DNA of 64,000 nucleotides from Gigaspora margarita. Its lineage: Eukaryota; Glomeromycota; Glomeromycetes; Diversisporales; Gigasporaceae. Numbering within the stretch: the stretch's first letter is position 1; each line of letters begins with the position of its first letter. Shown piece after piece: positions 34,590 to 48,062 of the stretch. The notes under the pieces were generated by a model. That model ran no database searches. It had not been told where the DNA came from and worked only from the letters and a program-made list of their open reading frames with translations. The stretch covers positions 83,140 through 147,139 of the forward strand of contig WTPW01000488.1 in the NCBI GenBank assembly GCA_009809945.1, given 5' to 3'. Made by a program: the position numbers and the translations under genes.

Positions 34590-37500
34590 AGTCATACTAG
34601 GGTTTTTATTATGAAGATAATCTCATTTGTAGCTTATATAAAATTTTAGCTTATATAAAAAGGTAATATCATATAATTATATACAATAGAGATTATGGAT
34701 ATGCATATAATAAAAATTATAAAACATATACATGCAGCAAAGATTATAAAAATACATAGGGAGTAAATAGTGGATCTCAGTACTTTCTTACTTTACCTTG
34801 TTCTCTTTGATGCCTGATTATAATCTGGCTCTTATTTTTTCTGCTCTTTCTTATTTATTGTATCTAGCACCTTGCTTGTTGTTATATATAATGAGTTGAA
34901 TGTGCTATACTATACATGGGCTTGTACTTACTATTTTATAGTAATATTTTTTGTATATACTGAGTTAAATGCAGCACACATAGCATGAAATCAAACTTAT
35001 TATATTTATAAAAGTTGATATTGTATTGTTGTGTGCTGCTATATAAATTTGATATTATGTGTAATAAGTTAAATGCACACACCATAGTGAGTACTTAAAC
35101 TTGCTATTATAAAAATTGATATTGCTACAAAAAAAACTAAACAAAAAAAAGTAAAATGCATTATACTTTAGCATTAGTAATTCTTAATTATATTATATTC
35201 ATGTGTATATAAAGTTGTTATAAGTAAAATATACAATAGCAAAAGAGAAAGTAATAAAGTAGAGCACTACTTCTATTATATGTCTTTGTAATGTCAAATA
35301 AAAAAGTGTTTAATATAAAATCTGAGCAAGGATAATATTCAAAAAGTAATCAGTATACTAAAACTAATATAGCAATATTATCAAGTATATAAGTTTGTAT
35401 AATACAATACTAAATTATATGATTTAATTTACTGATTCATTAGTTTTCTATTGACCCCTAACTGTCTTTCTATAAACATATATACAATATGTATATATGT
35501 ATATACTATATGCAATAAGCTCAATTACATGTTCAAGCTCTTTTTAAATTCAAAATAATTTTTATTTAAAAAAAAATTCAGCCAAATTAGTACAAATAAA
35601 AAAAAAAGTAAATTGTTATTTTGAATGCTCTATCTATAATAATTAGGCTATTTGAAATTACAATTTTGTTTAATGTTTTCCTCTCTTTAGCTTCAAGAGT
35701 TCTTTTTAAAATTAAATAGGCCAATTAGAATGTTTGTTATATTTCAGAATTCTAATAAGTCACATGTTTATAAGTCATCCAATAATAATATAAGAAAGTG
35801 CCAGAATATAGATGAGATTTTTCGAGTCATGTGCACAATTGATCTCTGATTTAGATCAGATCCTATAATTACTCTGTTACAAAATTAACAAATAAGTACA
35901 CTTTTTTTAAAAAAAAAATTTATAGCCTTTTTTTTATTTCTTATAATGTTACTGTTTGTCATTGGTGTTGTTGTTGTTGTTAGTACCTCTTTTTATCATT
36001 GGTAATATTGTCATCATTGTTGGTTTTGTTGTTGGTTTGGCATTGCAATTGTTGTCATAGATAAGGCATAGAATCATTAATAAAGCATCACTTTTGCCAA
36101 TGCAACATCATATTTGTTTGTCATTCAGTTTACTTTATTTTTTTTCTATTAATTTAACTTTCTTGTACTGTTATTTATTTGTAGTATTTTGTTATTGGTG
36201 TTGTTATCTTGTAACAACGTCTTAATATTTTGCTAGGTATTGTAACTGGTAGAGTTATCTATGGGTGCTATAATTGATATTGTAATGGGTTGAAATTAGG
36301 AGATAGAGTATAATAGTTAGTATTAGATAGTAAAATTAGAGATAGGATTAAATAGTATTAGAGTAGAAGTTAGAGCAAATAGTGCTAAGGTTAGTATTAG
36401 TATATGTTTTAGTTAATATAATATAAATAAAGTTCAATTGTAAATAAAATATATATATATACAAACCATCTTATGCCTCTTCTTCTGAAGCAAATTGTAA
36501 TTAAAATTCTTCTATGGATAAAGTGGGTTCTAAAAATAAAAAAATAATTTAAAATCAACAAAATAATAAAATAATTTAAAAATAAATAATATAATTTTAA
36601 ATAAAATAATAATTTAAAATTAAATTAGAATTAAAGAAAAAAATAAAAATTAAACCGAATTTAAAAAAAATAATTTTAAAAAAAAATATAATTAAATAAA
36701 ATAATTTTAAAAAGTAAAATTAAAAATGAATTAAAAAAAAATAAAAAAAATATAATTTAAAAAAATTAAAATAAAAATAAAAAAAATAAAAAATAAAAAA
36801 AAAATAAAATAAAAATATTTAAAAAAAATAATTTTAAAACAAATAAAAAAATAATTTAAAATAAATAAAATTAAAAACAAATTAGAAAAAAAATAGAAAA
36901 ATATTTAAAAAAATAAAAAAATACTGTAAAATAAAAAAAGAAAAAAAAAGAATAAATACTATAATCAAATAAAAAAAATAAAAAACAATTAAAAAAATTA
37001 AACTGATTAAATAAAAGGACAATCTTAATGCTCACTAGTAGTGAATTTTACTATATCATATGATTTTATTAGTCATACAATATACTATGCATATTATTTA
37101 TATAAAATAAAATTATATACTAGTATTATATAATCTATATATTTTTATATAATATTTTATATAGCCAATACTAACTAAAATTCAGTCAACTCTATCCAGC
37201 CCTATAAGAAAAGTGGTCCGGGTGTTGATATGGGTTGTTACAAATTTGTCTAGATAAGCACATGTTATATAGCGCATAAAGGCATAAAATATAATCAAAA
37301 CATGACAGAATAGTATATACAGTATATATGTTTTATAGTATTGAGACATGCATTAGGTAACACATATAAGCATATTTTATTATGTTACTTTATGTATAAT
37401 TACTCGTGCCAAAAATCTATAAGTTTTAGTTTAGTAAAGTGCAGCAAAACCAGTCCATTTACAGTTCAAAATGTCTAGTAAACAGTTCAATTCAGACCTA

Positions 37501-37935
37501 TTCAATGTGCCAACATGGATCACAGATATACAAACCCAGACATCCACTCATGCTACACTTGACCATGCCTCTCTATAGAAACACATGTCTATATGGATTA
37601 TTTTTATCATAGAGTAGCCCTAATAATAGTAAAACTATGATATTTGGATTTTAAAATTAAGTGCATCTGCACTTTTAGATTATATGATAATTTTATAATT
37701 TTTTACTAATCAATATGCATTATAATAATGCTACAATGAAGTATATAGTTTCTATTAAAATCAAATACTTTATTAACTTTAACTACAAACTAATTTTATC
37801 AATGCTAACCCTAACTATAGAATCTACTAACCCTAATTACAGAACTACTTTGCCAATACTAACTCTAACTATAAAATATTGCTAACCCTAACTACAGACT
37901 TACTTTGCCAATATTAATTCTATAGAACCTTGCTA
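34590..37935. other. Gene-free stretch with low-complexity tracts
   Basis: 34880-35120 carries three diverged copies of a roughly 100-bp unit ('tgagttaaatgcagcacaca'). 35950-36060 is GTTGTT-rich. 36530-37010 is an almost pure A-rich (AAAATAAA)n tract. 37790-37940 has CTAACCCTAACTA words. No gene was seen. Confidence 0.5.
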
Positions 37936-37943
37936 ACTCTAAC

Positions 37944-40811
37944 AGGACCCCCAAAATATACATAGATAGGTAAGGTGACTTTTAAATTTTTTATTAATTG
38001 CTGTATGCATGACTTTTTTATAAGATCAGTACACAAAATTTATCCCTTACAATAAAAAAATTAAAAAAATACGCAAATAAAATTCTAACCCTTAACAATA
38101 GTATAAAATTTTATATAATATGGTGCAACCCTGCCAGTGATCGTTGAAGAAATTTTTTTTTATTTTTTGCACAGATTTAATTTTTTGCGCAAATCAACAA
38201 TTAACAATTCAATAATCTGCACAGATTGTAAATAATAAAAAAATAACAAAATCAAATAATAAAAATTACTATGTTTGTCTAAATATTAAATGCTAGCTAA
38301 TTTTTTATATATTAAAACAATAAATTCGAATTTTCATATATTTTAACAAATTAATTTATTACAAAATACAAAAAAAAATTAAAAAAAAAATACAAAAAAT
38401 AAATACAAATTATAATATAAACCCGATTCCAACTATTGTACTATGTCCCAATATTGCACTATGTCCCAACTATCATACTAAATCCCATACTACAGTCTAA
38501 CAATTATGCTATGCCCCATACTACTATTGTGCTACTAACTAACATGCTACATCCCATACTATCTTGCTACATCCCGAACTATCATGCTATGCTATTGTGC
38601 TATATACGTTCTACTATTATACTATATTCGTTCTACTATTGCGCTACATTAAATTGTACTATGTTCATTCTAAGAAAAAAAGAAACATTAGTACTATAAA
38701 AAAAAAGGAACGAAGAATTAACTAAATCGACCAATATCTTATACCAGAAGATACAAACGCATACCAATGACGACGATTCCAGTGATAGCTCCAATGGATT
38801 CCTTATCTGCACTCTTGGTGTTCAATTTCAGCACTCTAGTAAAGCACAAGCCTAAAATAAAAGAAAAAAGTGAGTAATAATAAATAAATTAATAAATAAA
38901 TAAATAAAGAAATTAGAAACTTATTTGAAGTAATTCGAACTGAAATGACAATATGCTTCTAGAAATTTAGTGAAATTGTGCCAGGTACTATCGCAACAGT
39001 AGAACGAAAGAGAGGCAGCATTAGCTGGTAGTTTCCTGCGGCACCAATGATGAAAGAACTAGACGGACATCCCTAAAACTTTTATCAACACAAGACTTTG
39101 GCTTTTTTTAACTTTCAGGTTTGAATTTCTAAAGCAACAACGAGAAAAGCACACAATAAAATGAATAAGTATTAGTAAAAAAAAAAGAAAAAAAAAATTG
39201 AATNNNNNNNNNNNNNNNNNNNNNNNNNNNNNNNNNNNNNNNNNNNNNNNNNNNNNNNNNNNNNNNNNNNNNNNNNNNNNNNNNNNNNNNNNNNNNNNNN
39301 NNNNNNNNNNNNNNNNNNNNNNNNNNNNNNNNNNNNNNNNNNNNNNNNNNNNNNNNNNNNNNNNNNNNNNNNNNNNNNNNNNNNNNNNNNNNNNNNNNNN
39401 NNNNNNNNNNNNNNNNNNNNNNNNNNNNNNNNNNNNNNNNNNNNNNNNNNNNNNNNNNNNNNNNNNNNNNNNNNNNNNNNNNNNNNNNNNNNNNNNNNNN
39501 NNNNNNNNNNNNNNNNNNNNNNNNNNNNNNNNNNNNNNNNNNNNNNNNNNNNNNNNNNNNNNNNNNNNNNNNNNNNNNNNNNNNNNNNNNNNNNNNNNNN
39601 NNNNNNNNNNNNNNNNNNNNNNNNNNNNNNNNNNNNNNNNNNNNNNNNNNNNNNNNNNNNNNNNNNNNNNNNNNNNNNNNNNNNNNNNNNNNNNNNNNNN
39701 NNNNNNNNNNNNNNNNNNNNNNNNNNNNNNNNNNNNNNNNNNNNNNNNNNNNNNNNNNNNNNNNNNNNNNNNNNNNNNNNNNNNNNNNNNNNNNNNNNNN
39801 NNNNNNNNNNNNNNNNNNNNNNNNNNNNNNNNNNNNNNNNNNNNNNNNNNNNNNNNNNNNNNNNNNNNNNNNNNNNNNNNNNNNNNNNNNNNNNNNNNNN
39901 NNNNNNNNNNNNNNNNNNNNNNNNNNNNNNNNNNNNNNNNNNNNNNNNNNNNNNNNNNAAAAAAAGTAAAAAATAAAGAAAAAATTTTGAAAAATCGAAA
40001 AAAGTTTAATTAAAAAATAACATTAAAAAAGTTAAAAAAAATTGAAAAATAAAAAATAAAAAAATGTTATATAAAAAAAAAATAAAAAAATATTAAAAAT
40101 TTTAAAAAAAAAAAAGAAATTAAAAAAAATAAAATAAAAAAAATAAAGAATGAAAAAAAATTAAAATAATAAATAAAAAAAATAAAAAAAAGTAAAAAAT
40201 CAAGAAAAAATTTAAAAAATCAAAAATATCAAAAAAAAGTTTAATTAAAAAATAACGTTAAAAAAGTTAAAAAAAATTGAAAAATAAAAAAAATAAAAAA
40301 AAAACAATATATAAAAAAAAAATAAAAAAACATTAAAAATTTTAAAAAAAAAGAATTACATATTTGTTTTTATTATTTTAGTTTATTTTTTTTATTTATT
40401 TTAATCAATTTATGCAAGTCTCGATCAAAAAGATTCGATTATTGAGCATATGCAAAGTAACTATTTTTGTAATATGCATATATACAATAGTGGGAATAAT
40501 TCTAGTTTAGAAAATAAAAGCCGTGACATTTGTTGTTTTCCGCTTATTTTCAAAATAAAAATTTTGTTTCAAAAGAAAGAGAGGTAGCTTATTTTTGAAA
40601 ATTACAGTATTGTTATTTCCAAATTTATGTTAAAATATGCAAATTAATCCTTTACATGTATAATTTTAATATAGAAATAAGCAATTTAAAAATTTAACCT
40701 TTTTAATAATTTTTTTAAAAAATACACAAATGTAAATCTTACTTCATTTAATTTGTCTATGATAGTGATGCATTCTCTGACCTGACCTATCTATGTATAT
40801 TTTGGGGTCCT
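37944..40811. mobile_element. 2.9-kb hAT-like element (AGGACC...GGTCCT family) with assembly gap
   Basis: The ends AGGACCCCCAAAATATACAT and TATGTATATTTTGGGGTCCT are inverted. A perfect 8-bp duplication ACTCTAAC flanks it (37936-37943, 40812-40819). The interior includes 'ctatgtccca' repeats (38440-38660), long A-rich tracts and an N gap. No transposase frame was found; ORFs through the gap are artefacts. Confidence 0.8.
39204..39958. other. Assembly gap (755 N)
   Basis: Unknown bases in A-rich low-complexity sequence. Confidence 1.
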
Positions 40812-40819
40812 ACTCTAAC

Positions 40820-41700
40820 TACAGATCTATTTTGCTAACACAATAGAACTTTGCTACTCTAATATTAACTATAGAACTATACTTCCTGATCCTAACTCTA
40901 ATCTACAGAACTATCATAAAACAATATTTTGTACTGACAAAACCCAAAGAACAATAATATAAACAATATATCCAATATATTACAATGCCCAAACCAATAA
41001 TGCTACCAACATCATAACTACTCAAATGATTGTTTCAAGAAGCAACCCAGTAAGATAATACAATAAAAATATTCAAAATCACAAAAACAGCACCAATAGC
41101 ACCAATACAAAGCTTTGATAATGATACTAGTAAAGATGAATAAGTCCAGTAACAACAATGACAAAAATAAGCTACCAAAATCAATGATACATTTCATTTT
41201 AGAAGAAACACTAAGAACGAAAACATCACATTCTAATAAATGAACACTAATATACCAAAAAAAATGACTCTAATGATGAAATTACCTACTTTTACTTAGA
41301 AAGAAAAAAATTATTAGTACAAGGATTAGAACAAAACAAAAACAAACCAAAAAAAGCTATTCTATAAATAAAAAGCATAATAATGGCACCAACAATAGCT
41401 ATGTGGCATTTTGATAATGACTCCAATAACAACAAACAACAAAAACTATAATACCAAAATTAATAATATATTCCAGAAATAGGATGCCAAGAATGACAAC
41501 ACCACATTCTAGTAGTGAAATACTAATATAATAATACAAGAATGATAACTTCAAAAGTTACAATACTACTGACGAAATTACTTGCTATCATGCTATAAAT
41601 CAAAAAGAAAAATAATTATTAGTAGAGATAAAAACAAGAAACAAAACAAATAATTAATTTAATTTGTTGATGATCACTATTTATTCCCATAATCAGAATG
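40820..41700. repeat. Diverged tandem duplication of about 300 bp
   Basis: 41090-41290 and 41390-41580 align ('ttgataatga', 'accaaaatcaatgatacatt', 'cacattctaataaatgaaca'). CA/AAC-rich, with no open frame of note. Confidence 0.5.
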
Positions 41701-41709
41701 TATTACAGT

Positions 41710-41899
41710 AGGACCCTGAGCTATATATAGTTAGATCAGTGACTAGGTTACTTATTTTTATACAAAATTTGGTACAAGAAAGCTTATTTTGACCAAAATT
41801 TGCAAAATTTACTATTTAAAAATGCTATGTTTGCTGATTTTCTACCAAAATTTTCTTTTTTGGTTTCCTCTAACCTATTTATCAATAGCTCAGGGTCCT
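41710..41899. mobile_element. hAT-like MITE (AGGACCCTGAGCTAT ends)
   Basis: The ends AGGACCCTGAGCTAT and ATAGCTCAGGGTCCT are perfect inverses. The flanks ATTACAGT and ATCATAGT match at 6 of 8. There is no coding frame. Confidence 0.75.
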
Positions 41900-42029
41900 A
41901 TCATAGTGCATAGTGCACCAAATTTTATTTTCAGGCCTGGTATTATTATCCTGCATAGTGAAATTCACTAGAGGTTAATATTAAATTATTCCTAAATAAA
42001 AAAAAATTAAACTGATTAAACTAGTTTAC

Positions 42030-42140
42030 TTAATGCATAAATTTAGAATTAATTAATAAAAATTTGTGAATCATAAGATTTTATAGAATTTATTAATAAA
42101 ATTCTATAAAATCTTATGATTTATAAAATTTTACTAATTC
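42030..42140. repeat. Palindrome with ATTAATAAAATT core
   Basis: The arms AATCATAAGATTTTATAGAA and their complement are centred at about 42090, similar in design to the 23.3-24.3 kb array. Confidence 0.75.
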
Positions 42141-42145
42141 TTCAT

Positions 42146-42936
42146 GTAAGGTAGACTGCCCTATTTCCACAAACTTTTTTTTGCTACATACAAAATTTTT
42201 TAAAAAATAAATATCTTTTTATAAAATTATGTATATATAATCTATAACTAATTTATTATTTAAATATATAAAAATTAAACCAACTATATATGTATAATTT
42301 TTTTTTTAGTTAATAAAAAAAATATCCTATAAATTTTATAAAAATTTAAAGGTGCGACCTATTTCCACAAATAGTAAAACAGATTTTGATCCATTGACCC
42401 ATTTTGAATGATTTAACTACCAAAATATTCACCTCAATAAGACGATTCCAATGAGCCTAAAATCATCAAAATCCAATCACAGGATCCCAAGATCGTTCAA
42501 CTTTTTTATAATAATATTTTTATTATTTTAAAGCTATAAAACACTATTAAAATCACTATTAAAATCACACAAAAGTTGAACGATCTCAGGATCCTGTGAT
42601 TGGATTTTAATGATTTTGAGCTTGTCAGAATCGTCTCATTGAGACGAACATTTTGGTAGTTAAATCACTCAAAACGGATAAGTAGATCAAAAGTTATTAG
42701 CAATTCTATAAATTAGTTTATGTATTAAAATAACTAAATTGGAAACAANCCTTTAGATAATCTTAAAATTCTGTAATNAAATTTTAGCAGTTATGGGCTT
42801 GTTTAAAATGTTTAACTAAGGTAATTATTTTAATAGTAAAATTACCCCAAATAAAGCTAGTGAATTAAAAGATATTTACTGTTCTTTACTGTTTGTGGAA
42901 ATAGGGTAGTTTGTGGAAATAGGGCAGACCACCTTA
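42146..42936. mobile_element. TIR element (GTAAGGTAGACTGCCC ends)
   Basis: Inverted ends run through GCCCTATTTCCACAAACT. A second copy of the terminal motif is just inside each end. The interior 42345-42690 is a large hairpin whose arms carry GATCCTGTGATTGGATTTT and GAGACGAACATTTTGGTAG. Single N bases lie at 42749 and 42778. No target duplication was resolved. Confidence 0.7.
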
Positions 42937-43317
42937 CTAAGTAAACTTGTAAAAGACTAAAAAATAACTTTGATGCTTTGTTAACAAATTTTTTATTAAG
43001 TAATTGAACTTAATTAATAAGACAATTTTATTCATTGTTATAAGTTCTACTTACCTCTAAATTTTTATAAAAATTGGATATTTTTTTATTAATTAATTTT
43101 TATAAAATACATTTTTGTGCCAAAAGAATCTATTATAATGCAATTAAGCTTTTACAAATGACTATTATTCAATTTTTATGAAAATTTACAAGTAAGTACA
43201 GTTTATTATAGTAAACAAAATTGTCTTAATAATGAAGATCTATTTACTTAATAAAAAAAAGCCATTATTAGCATACTATATTAGTTTTATTAAAACTTAA
43301 AATTAAAAATTTTGTTT

Positions 43318-43455
43318 AAGCATCAATATCTTGTGATCCAGTAATCAGAATCAAATGATTTTACTATAGTACTACTATTCGATTTATCTCATTGAGACAA
43401 ATCAAATAGTAATAAAATCATCTGATTCTGATCACTAGATCACAGGATATTGCAT
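43318..43455. repeat. Copy of the GATCACTGGATC palindrome family
   Basis: The arms read GTGATCCAGTAATCAGAATC and CTGATTCTGATCACTAGATCAC around CTCATTGAGACAAATC. It is the same family as the units at 2.0-2.3 kb, 4.3-5.0 kb and 42.3-42.7 kb. Confidence 0.8.
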
Positions 43456-43508
43456 GTGTATTATAATTAATACTGTATTATAATACTGTAATATATCTTT
43501 TTTTAACA

Positions 43509-43867
43509 AGTTTACTAAAACGCACCACTGGTGTTCAACACCAGTATGTGGTGTAATGTGAAGATCAATATAAAAAATAAACAAAAAAAAATAAACAAAA
43601 ATTGAATTTAATAAATGTTAAGTGAGAGTTAATAGTTAGGGGTTAGGGTGAGACATAGTATAAAGTGAAATTTCACAAGGAATTTTTTTTTTAAAAAAAA
43701 AGGTAGTTTTATAGATAAAAATTTGAGTTAGAAGGTATTTTTGAAAAAAATAGCAAAATGGCAAAAAAATTATGTTACACAAGATCTTTACATTACACTG
43801 CATTTAAAAAATGTGATTGGTGAAAAATCATTGTGGTGTTGGCACCAGTGGTGCATTTTAGTAAACT
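43509..43867. mobile_element. TIR element (AGTTTACTAAAACGCACC ends)
   Basis: Inverted ends of about 27 bp (through CACCACTGGTGTT) with three or four mismatches. No coding frame and no clear target duplication. Confidence 0.7.
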
Positions 43868-43869
43868 CA

Positions 43870-44349
43870 TTTTTGAATTAATACATCATTGTATATAGTA
43901 CTAATTCTATTGGTTAATTACACAATACAACAGATATTTTCACATAACTTGACAGATTTTTAATGTCTAGAAATATAGTATCCTTAGCTATGATTCAGAT
44001 AACAAAAATAGGATATATTTTGCATACAATTTACTTAGATATTATTTGATTGTATAATTGTAAAAGTAAATATTGTAATATGTGTATTTTTGGTCAAAGG
44101 TTAAATAAAAATATTTAATTTAATAAATTGTCAGCTATATTTATACTTATTAAAATTATTCTAAAATTGCACAACCAGACAACAATAAATAATTGTTCAA
44201 GTAATTATAGTAATATTAAGAGTGTGTAGCAATATTGTTAAAATATAGATATGGACAATATGAGCTAATAAACATTAACAAATATGAACTATGTCCATAT
44301 TTTCTATATTTTTTAATTGGACATATGTGCTTAGTCCAAATGATCACAT
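43870..44349. other. AT-rich, gene-free stretch
   Basis: Nothing was recognised except 'tggacatatg' words near 44330 that recall the CAGTGTTGT hAT family. Confidence 0.45.
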
Positions 44350-47300
44350 ATGATTTGTATAACAATTATTATGAAATATAATTGGTTAAAATAGGTATCC
44401 CTATTAATTTATTGCTTGGATAATGAATTTTTTAATTTACAAGTTAAAATAAATTATACTTTATAAATGTTGCATTAAAATTTAAAAATAAGTTTTTTTT
44501 GCCAACCATAATATAAAATAATTTACCATTATAAATAGTAATTTAAAACAATAATTTAAATAAACCTTGAACAACCTAAACTAATTAAATAATCAAGTAT
44601 ATTTTCAAGTTACATGTTGATATTTGATTGGATAAAATATTACACAAAATAACCTTTTATATTTTACTTTTATTTGGACATAAACATGATTTTGATTAGT
44701 CAAAATTTATATTTGTTCATATCTAATTAAAATTTTAATTGAACATAGTCCAAATTACAACACTAATTCACAAGGTTGATCAAAAAATATATCAAATTAT
44801 TTGTTTAGCAATTTAATATAATAGGCTAATATAGCAACAGGCAGGCATTAATATCACTATATTTGAAACACCCTTTAGACTAATTTTAGTCTAAAAGATA
44901 CAAATTAAATTATTAAATTACTATTATAAATTATAAAATAGATAAAAAAATAAAATAGATTTATTAGTTGTGTACATACAGGATTTTCAAATTTCAGTAA
45001 TATTAGAATTTACTTGAGCAGAATCAGTTTGAGCTTGAGACAAATTTAAATAAACAAATATTATTTTTAACTAAAATAATATAACATAATTTTAATATAT
45101 TAAAAAAATACCTTTAATCGCCTTTGAAATTAATTTTGTGTTAATAATTTTGCTAGTATACATTTCATCAGGATGCTTTGATATTGGCAATGGTTTAATA
45201 ACTTTATTTGATCTAAGAATTGCTTTCAATTTCATTACTAGCTATCTTTTCAAACAAATTTTTAATTTCATTAAAATCATTTGAACTAGCTAACTTCATG
45301 CGCCAATCTTTAATTTCATTATCATCTGAATAAGCTATCTTCTCAAGCCAATCTTTAATTTCATTATTATCATCTATCTTATTAAGCAAATCTCGAAAAA
45401 AATATATATTATCATTTGATCCAGCTATCTTTTTAAGCAAATCTTTAAATTCATTATCATTTGAACTAGCTGTCTTTTCAAACCAATCTTTAATTCCATT
45501 TGATATAGCTATATTATTAAGCCAACCATCTATTGTTTTATAAATATCATTAGCCTCAGGCCGTTTTTGTGGATCAGAATTCATGCATTCCTCAGCCAAT
45601 TCAATATAGCATTTAGGAGTTTCAGGTGCAAACTCTGGTCGCAATCCTTTACAAATCTCGATTGCAAGTTTGTGATCAAATTTATAACCATCAAAAGGTT
45701 TTTGACCAGTTGTCATTTCTGACATAATAACACCAAACCCATAAATATTTGCTTTTTTTGTAAACTGCTGTGCGCCTGATAAAACTTCTGGCGCAACATA
45801 GGGCATAACTCCATAAATTTCTCCTTCTAAAAATTTTTCATCTGTTTTTCTAGACAATCCTAAATCCGCGATATATGATTGTTTGTCTTGCAAAATGTTG
45901 CCGCTATGAAAATCAGCATGAATGTATTTCGTCCAATAGTGAATATTATGTAACTCATCTGAAATATTTTTAAGTATTTCCAATTTAGTCTGCCATGTAA
46001 GGTTGCCAAAATTTTCTCTTAAGTATTTATAAAGACTCCCATCATTAGCGTATTGAAATACCATTAAGTATTCTTTTGTTTCTGTATTTTGAGTTATGCC
46101 ATATATTGCGAGCTTACTATAGTTTAATTTACATTCCATAAGACTTTTGAACTTGAAGTTCAAACAACAAATTAGTTCAAACAACTAATTATTAGACAAA
46201 TTATTNATGATTTGTATAACAATTATTATGAAATATAATTGGTTAAAATAGGTATCCCTATTAATTTATTGCTTGGATAATGAATTTTTTAATTTACAAG
46301 TTAAAATAAATTATACTTTATAAATGTTGCATTAAAATTTAAAAATAAGTTTTTTTTGCCAACCATAATATAAAATNATTTACNATTATAAATAGTAATT
46401 TAAAACAATAATTTAAATAAACCTTGAACAACCTAAACTAATTAAATAATCAAGTATATTTTCAAGTTACATGTTGATATTTGATTGGATAAAATATTAC
46501 ACAAAATAACCTTTTATATTTTACTTTTATTTGGACATAAACATGATTTTGATTAGTCAAAATTTATATTTGTTCATATCTAATTAAAATTTTAATTGAA
46601 CATAGTCCAAATTACAACACTAATTCACAAGGTTGATCAAAAAATATATCAAATTATTTGTTTAGCAATTTAATATAATAGGCTAATATAGCAACAGGCA
46701 GGCATTAATATCACTATATTTGAAACACCCTTTAGACTAATTTTAGTCTAAAAGATACAAATTAAATTATTAAATTACTATTATAAATTATAAAATAGAT
46801 AAAAAAATAAAATAGATTTATTAGTTGTGTACATACAGGATTTTCAAATTTCAGTAATATTAGAATTTACTTGAGCAGAATCAGTTTGAGCTTGAGACAA
46901 ATTTAAATAAACAAATATTATTTTTAACTAAAATAATATAACATAATTTTAATATATTAAAAAAATACCTTTAATCGCCTTTGAAATTAATTTTGTGTTA
47001 ATAATTTTGCTAGTATACATTTCATCAGGATGCTTTGATATTGGCAATGGTTTAATAACTTTATTTGATCTAAGAATTGCTTTCAATTTCATTACTAGCT
47101 ATCTTTTCAAACAAATTTTTAATTTCATTAAAATCATTTGAACTAGCTAACTTCATGCGCCAATCTTTAATTTCATTATCATCTGAATAAGCTATCTTCT
47201 CAAGCCAATCTTTAATTTCATTATTATCATCTATCTTATTAAGCAAATCTCGAAAAAAATATATATTATCATTTGATCCAGCTATCTTTTTAAGCAAATC

Positions 47301-48062
47301 TTTAAATTCATTATCATTTGAACTAGCTGTCTTTTCAAACCAATCTTTAATTCCATTTGATATAGCTATATTATTAAGCCAACCATCTATTGTTTTATAA
47401 ATATCATTAGCCTCAGGCCGTTTTTGTGGATCAGAATTCATGCATTCCTCAGCCAATTCAATATAGCATTTAGGAGTTTCAGGTGCAAACTCTGGTCGCA
47501 ATCCTTTACAAATCTCGATTGCAAGTTTGTGATCAAATTTATAACCATCAAAAGGTTTTTGACCAGTTGTCATTTCTGACATAATAACACCAAACCCATA
47601 AATATTTGCTTTTTTTGTAAACTGCTGTGCGCCTGATAAAACTTCTGGCGCAACATAGGGCATAACTCCATAAATTTCTCCTTCTAAAAATTTTTCATCT
47701 GTTTTTCTAGACAATCCTAAATCCGCGATATATGATTGTTTGTCTTGCAAAATGTTGCCGCTATGAAAATCAGCATGAATGTATTTCGTCCAATAGTGAA
47801 TATTATGTAACTCATCTGAAATATTTTTAAGTATTTCCAATTTAGTCTGCCATGTAAGGTTGCCAAAATTTTCTCTTAAGTATTTATAAAGACTCCCATC
47901 ATTAGCGTATTGAAATACCATTAAGTATTCTTTTGTTTCTGTATTTTGAGTTATGCCATATATTGCGAGCTTACTATAGTTTAATTTACATTCCATAAGA
48001 CTTTTGAACTTGAAGTTCAAACAACAAATTAGTTCAAACAACTAATTATTAGACAAATTATT
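44350..48062. repeat. Exact tandem duplication, 1,857-bp period, N at junction
   Basis: 44350-46205 and 46207-48062 appear identical by eye apart from N bases at 46377 and 46384. A single N (46206) sits at the junction. The repeat covers the kinase 3' exons plus about 640 bp of downstream DNA. An exact copy of neutral sequence with N at the join suggests an assembly artefact, or else a very recent duplication. Confidence 0.9.
44987..46205 (-). pseudogene. Truncated duplicate of the kinase 3' exons
   Basis: The copy contains the exon corresponding to 46969-48008 (here 45112-46151) and the last exon (44987-45033). It lacks the exon with the glycine-rich loop and the VALK lysine, so it cannot encode a working kinase. 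The apparent start MFELICCLNFK is translated intron sequence. Everything said for the downstream half of the full copy applies here. It is probably an assembly duplicate. Confidence 0.85.

Noticed and set aside
37790..37940. Telomere repeat from CTAACCCTAACTA words
   Set aside because: The words are irregular, short and internal to the contig. A telomere would be a regular terminal array.
39198..40013. 271-residue ORF
   Set aside because: It is almost entirely assembly gap and A-rich tract.
44200..44765. Another CAGTGTTGT-family element ending ATTACAACACTA
   Set aside because: The right end fits, but no matching left end or 8-bp duplication could be found.
45213..46184. A second complete kinase gene
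   Set aside because: It is an exact copy of the 3' exons only, without the ATP-binding exon, and is joined to the other copy by an N. It was treated as a duplicate fragment.
47070..48041. Kinase start at MFELICCLNFK
   Set aside because: These eleven residues are intron sequence. Splicing GTAAGT (48094) to TTCAAG (48009) joins LKE to FKSLMEC and restores the kinase fold.
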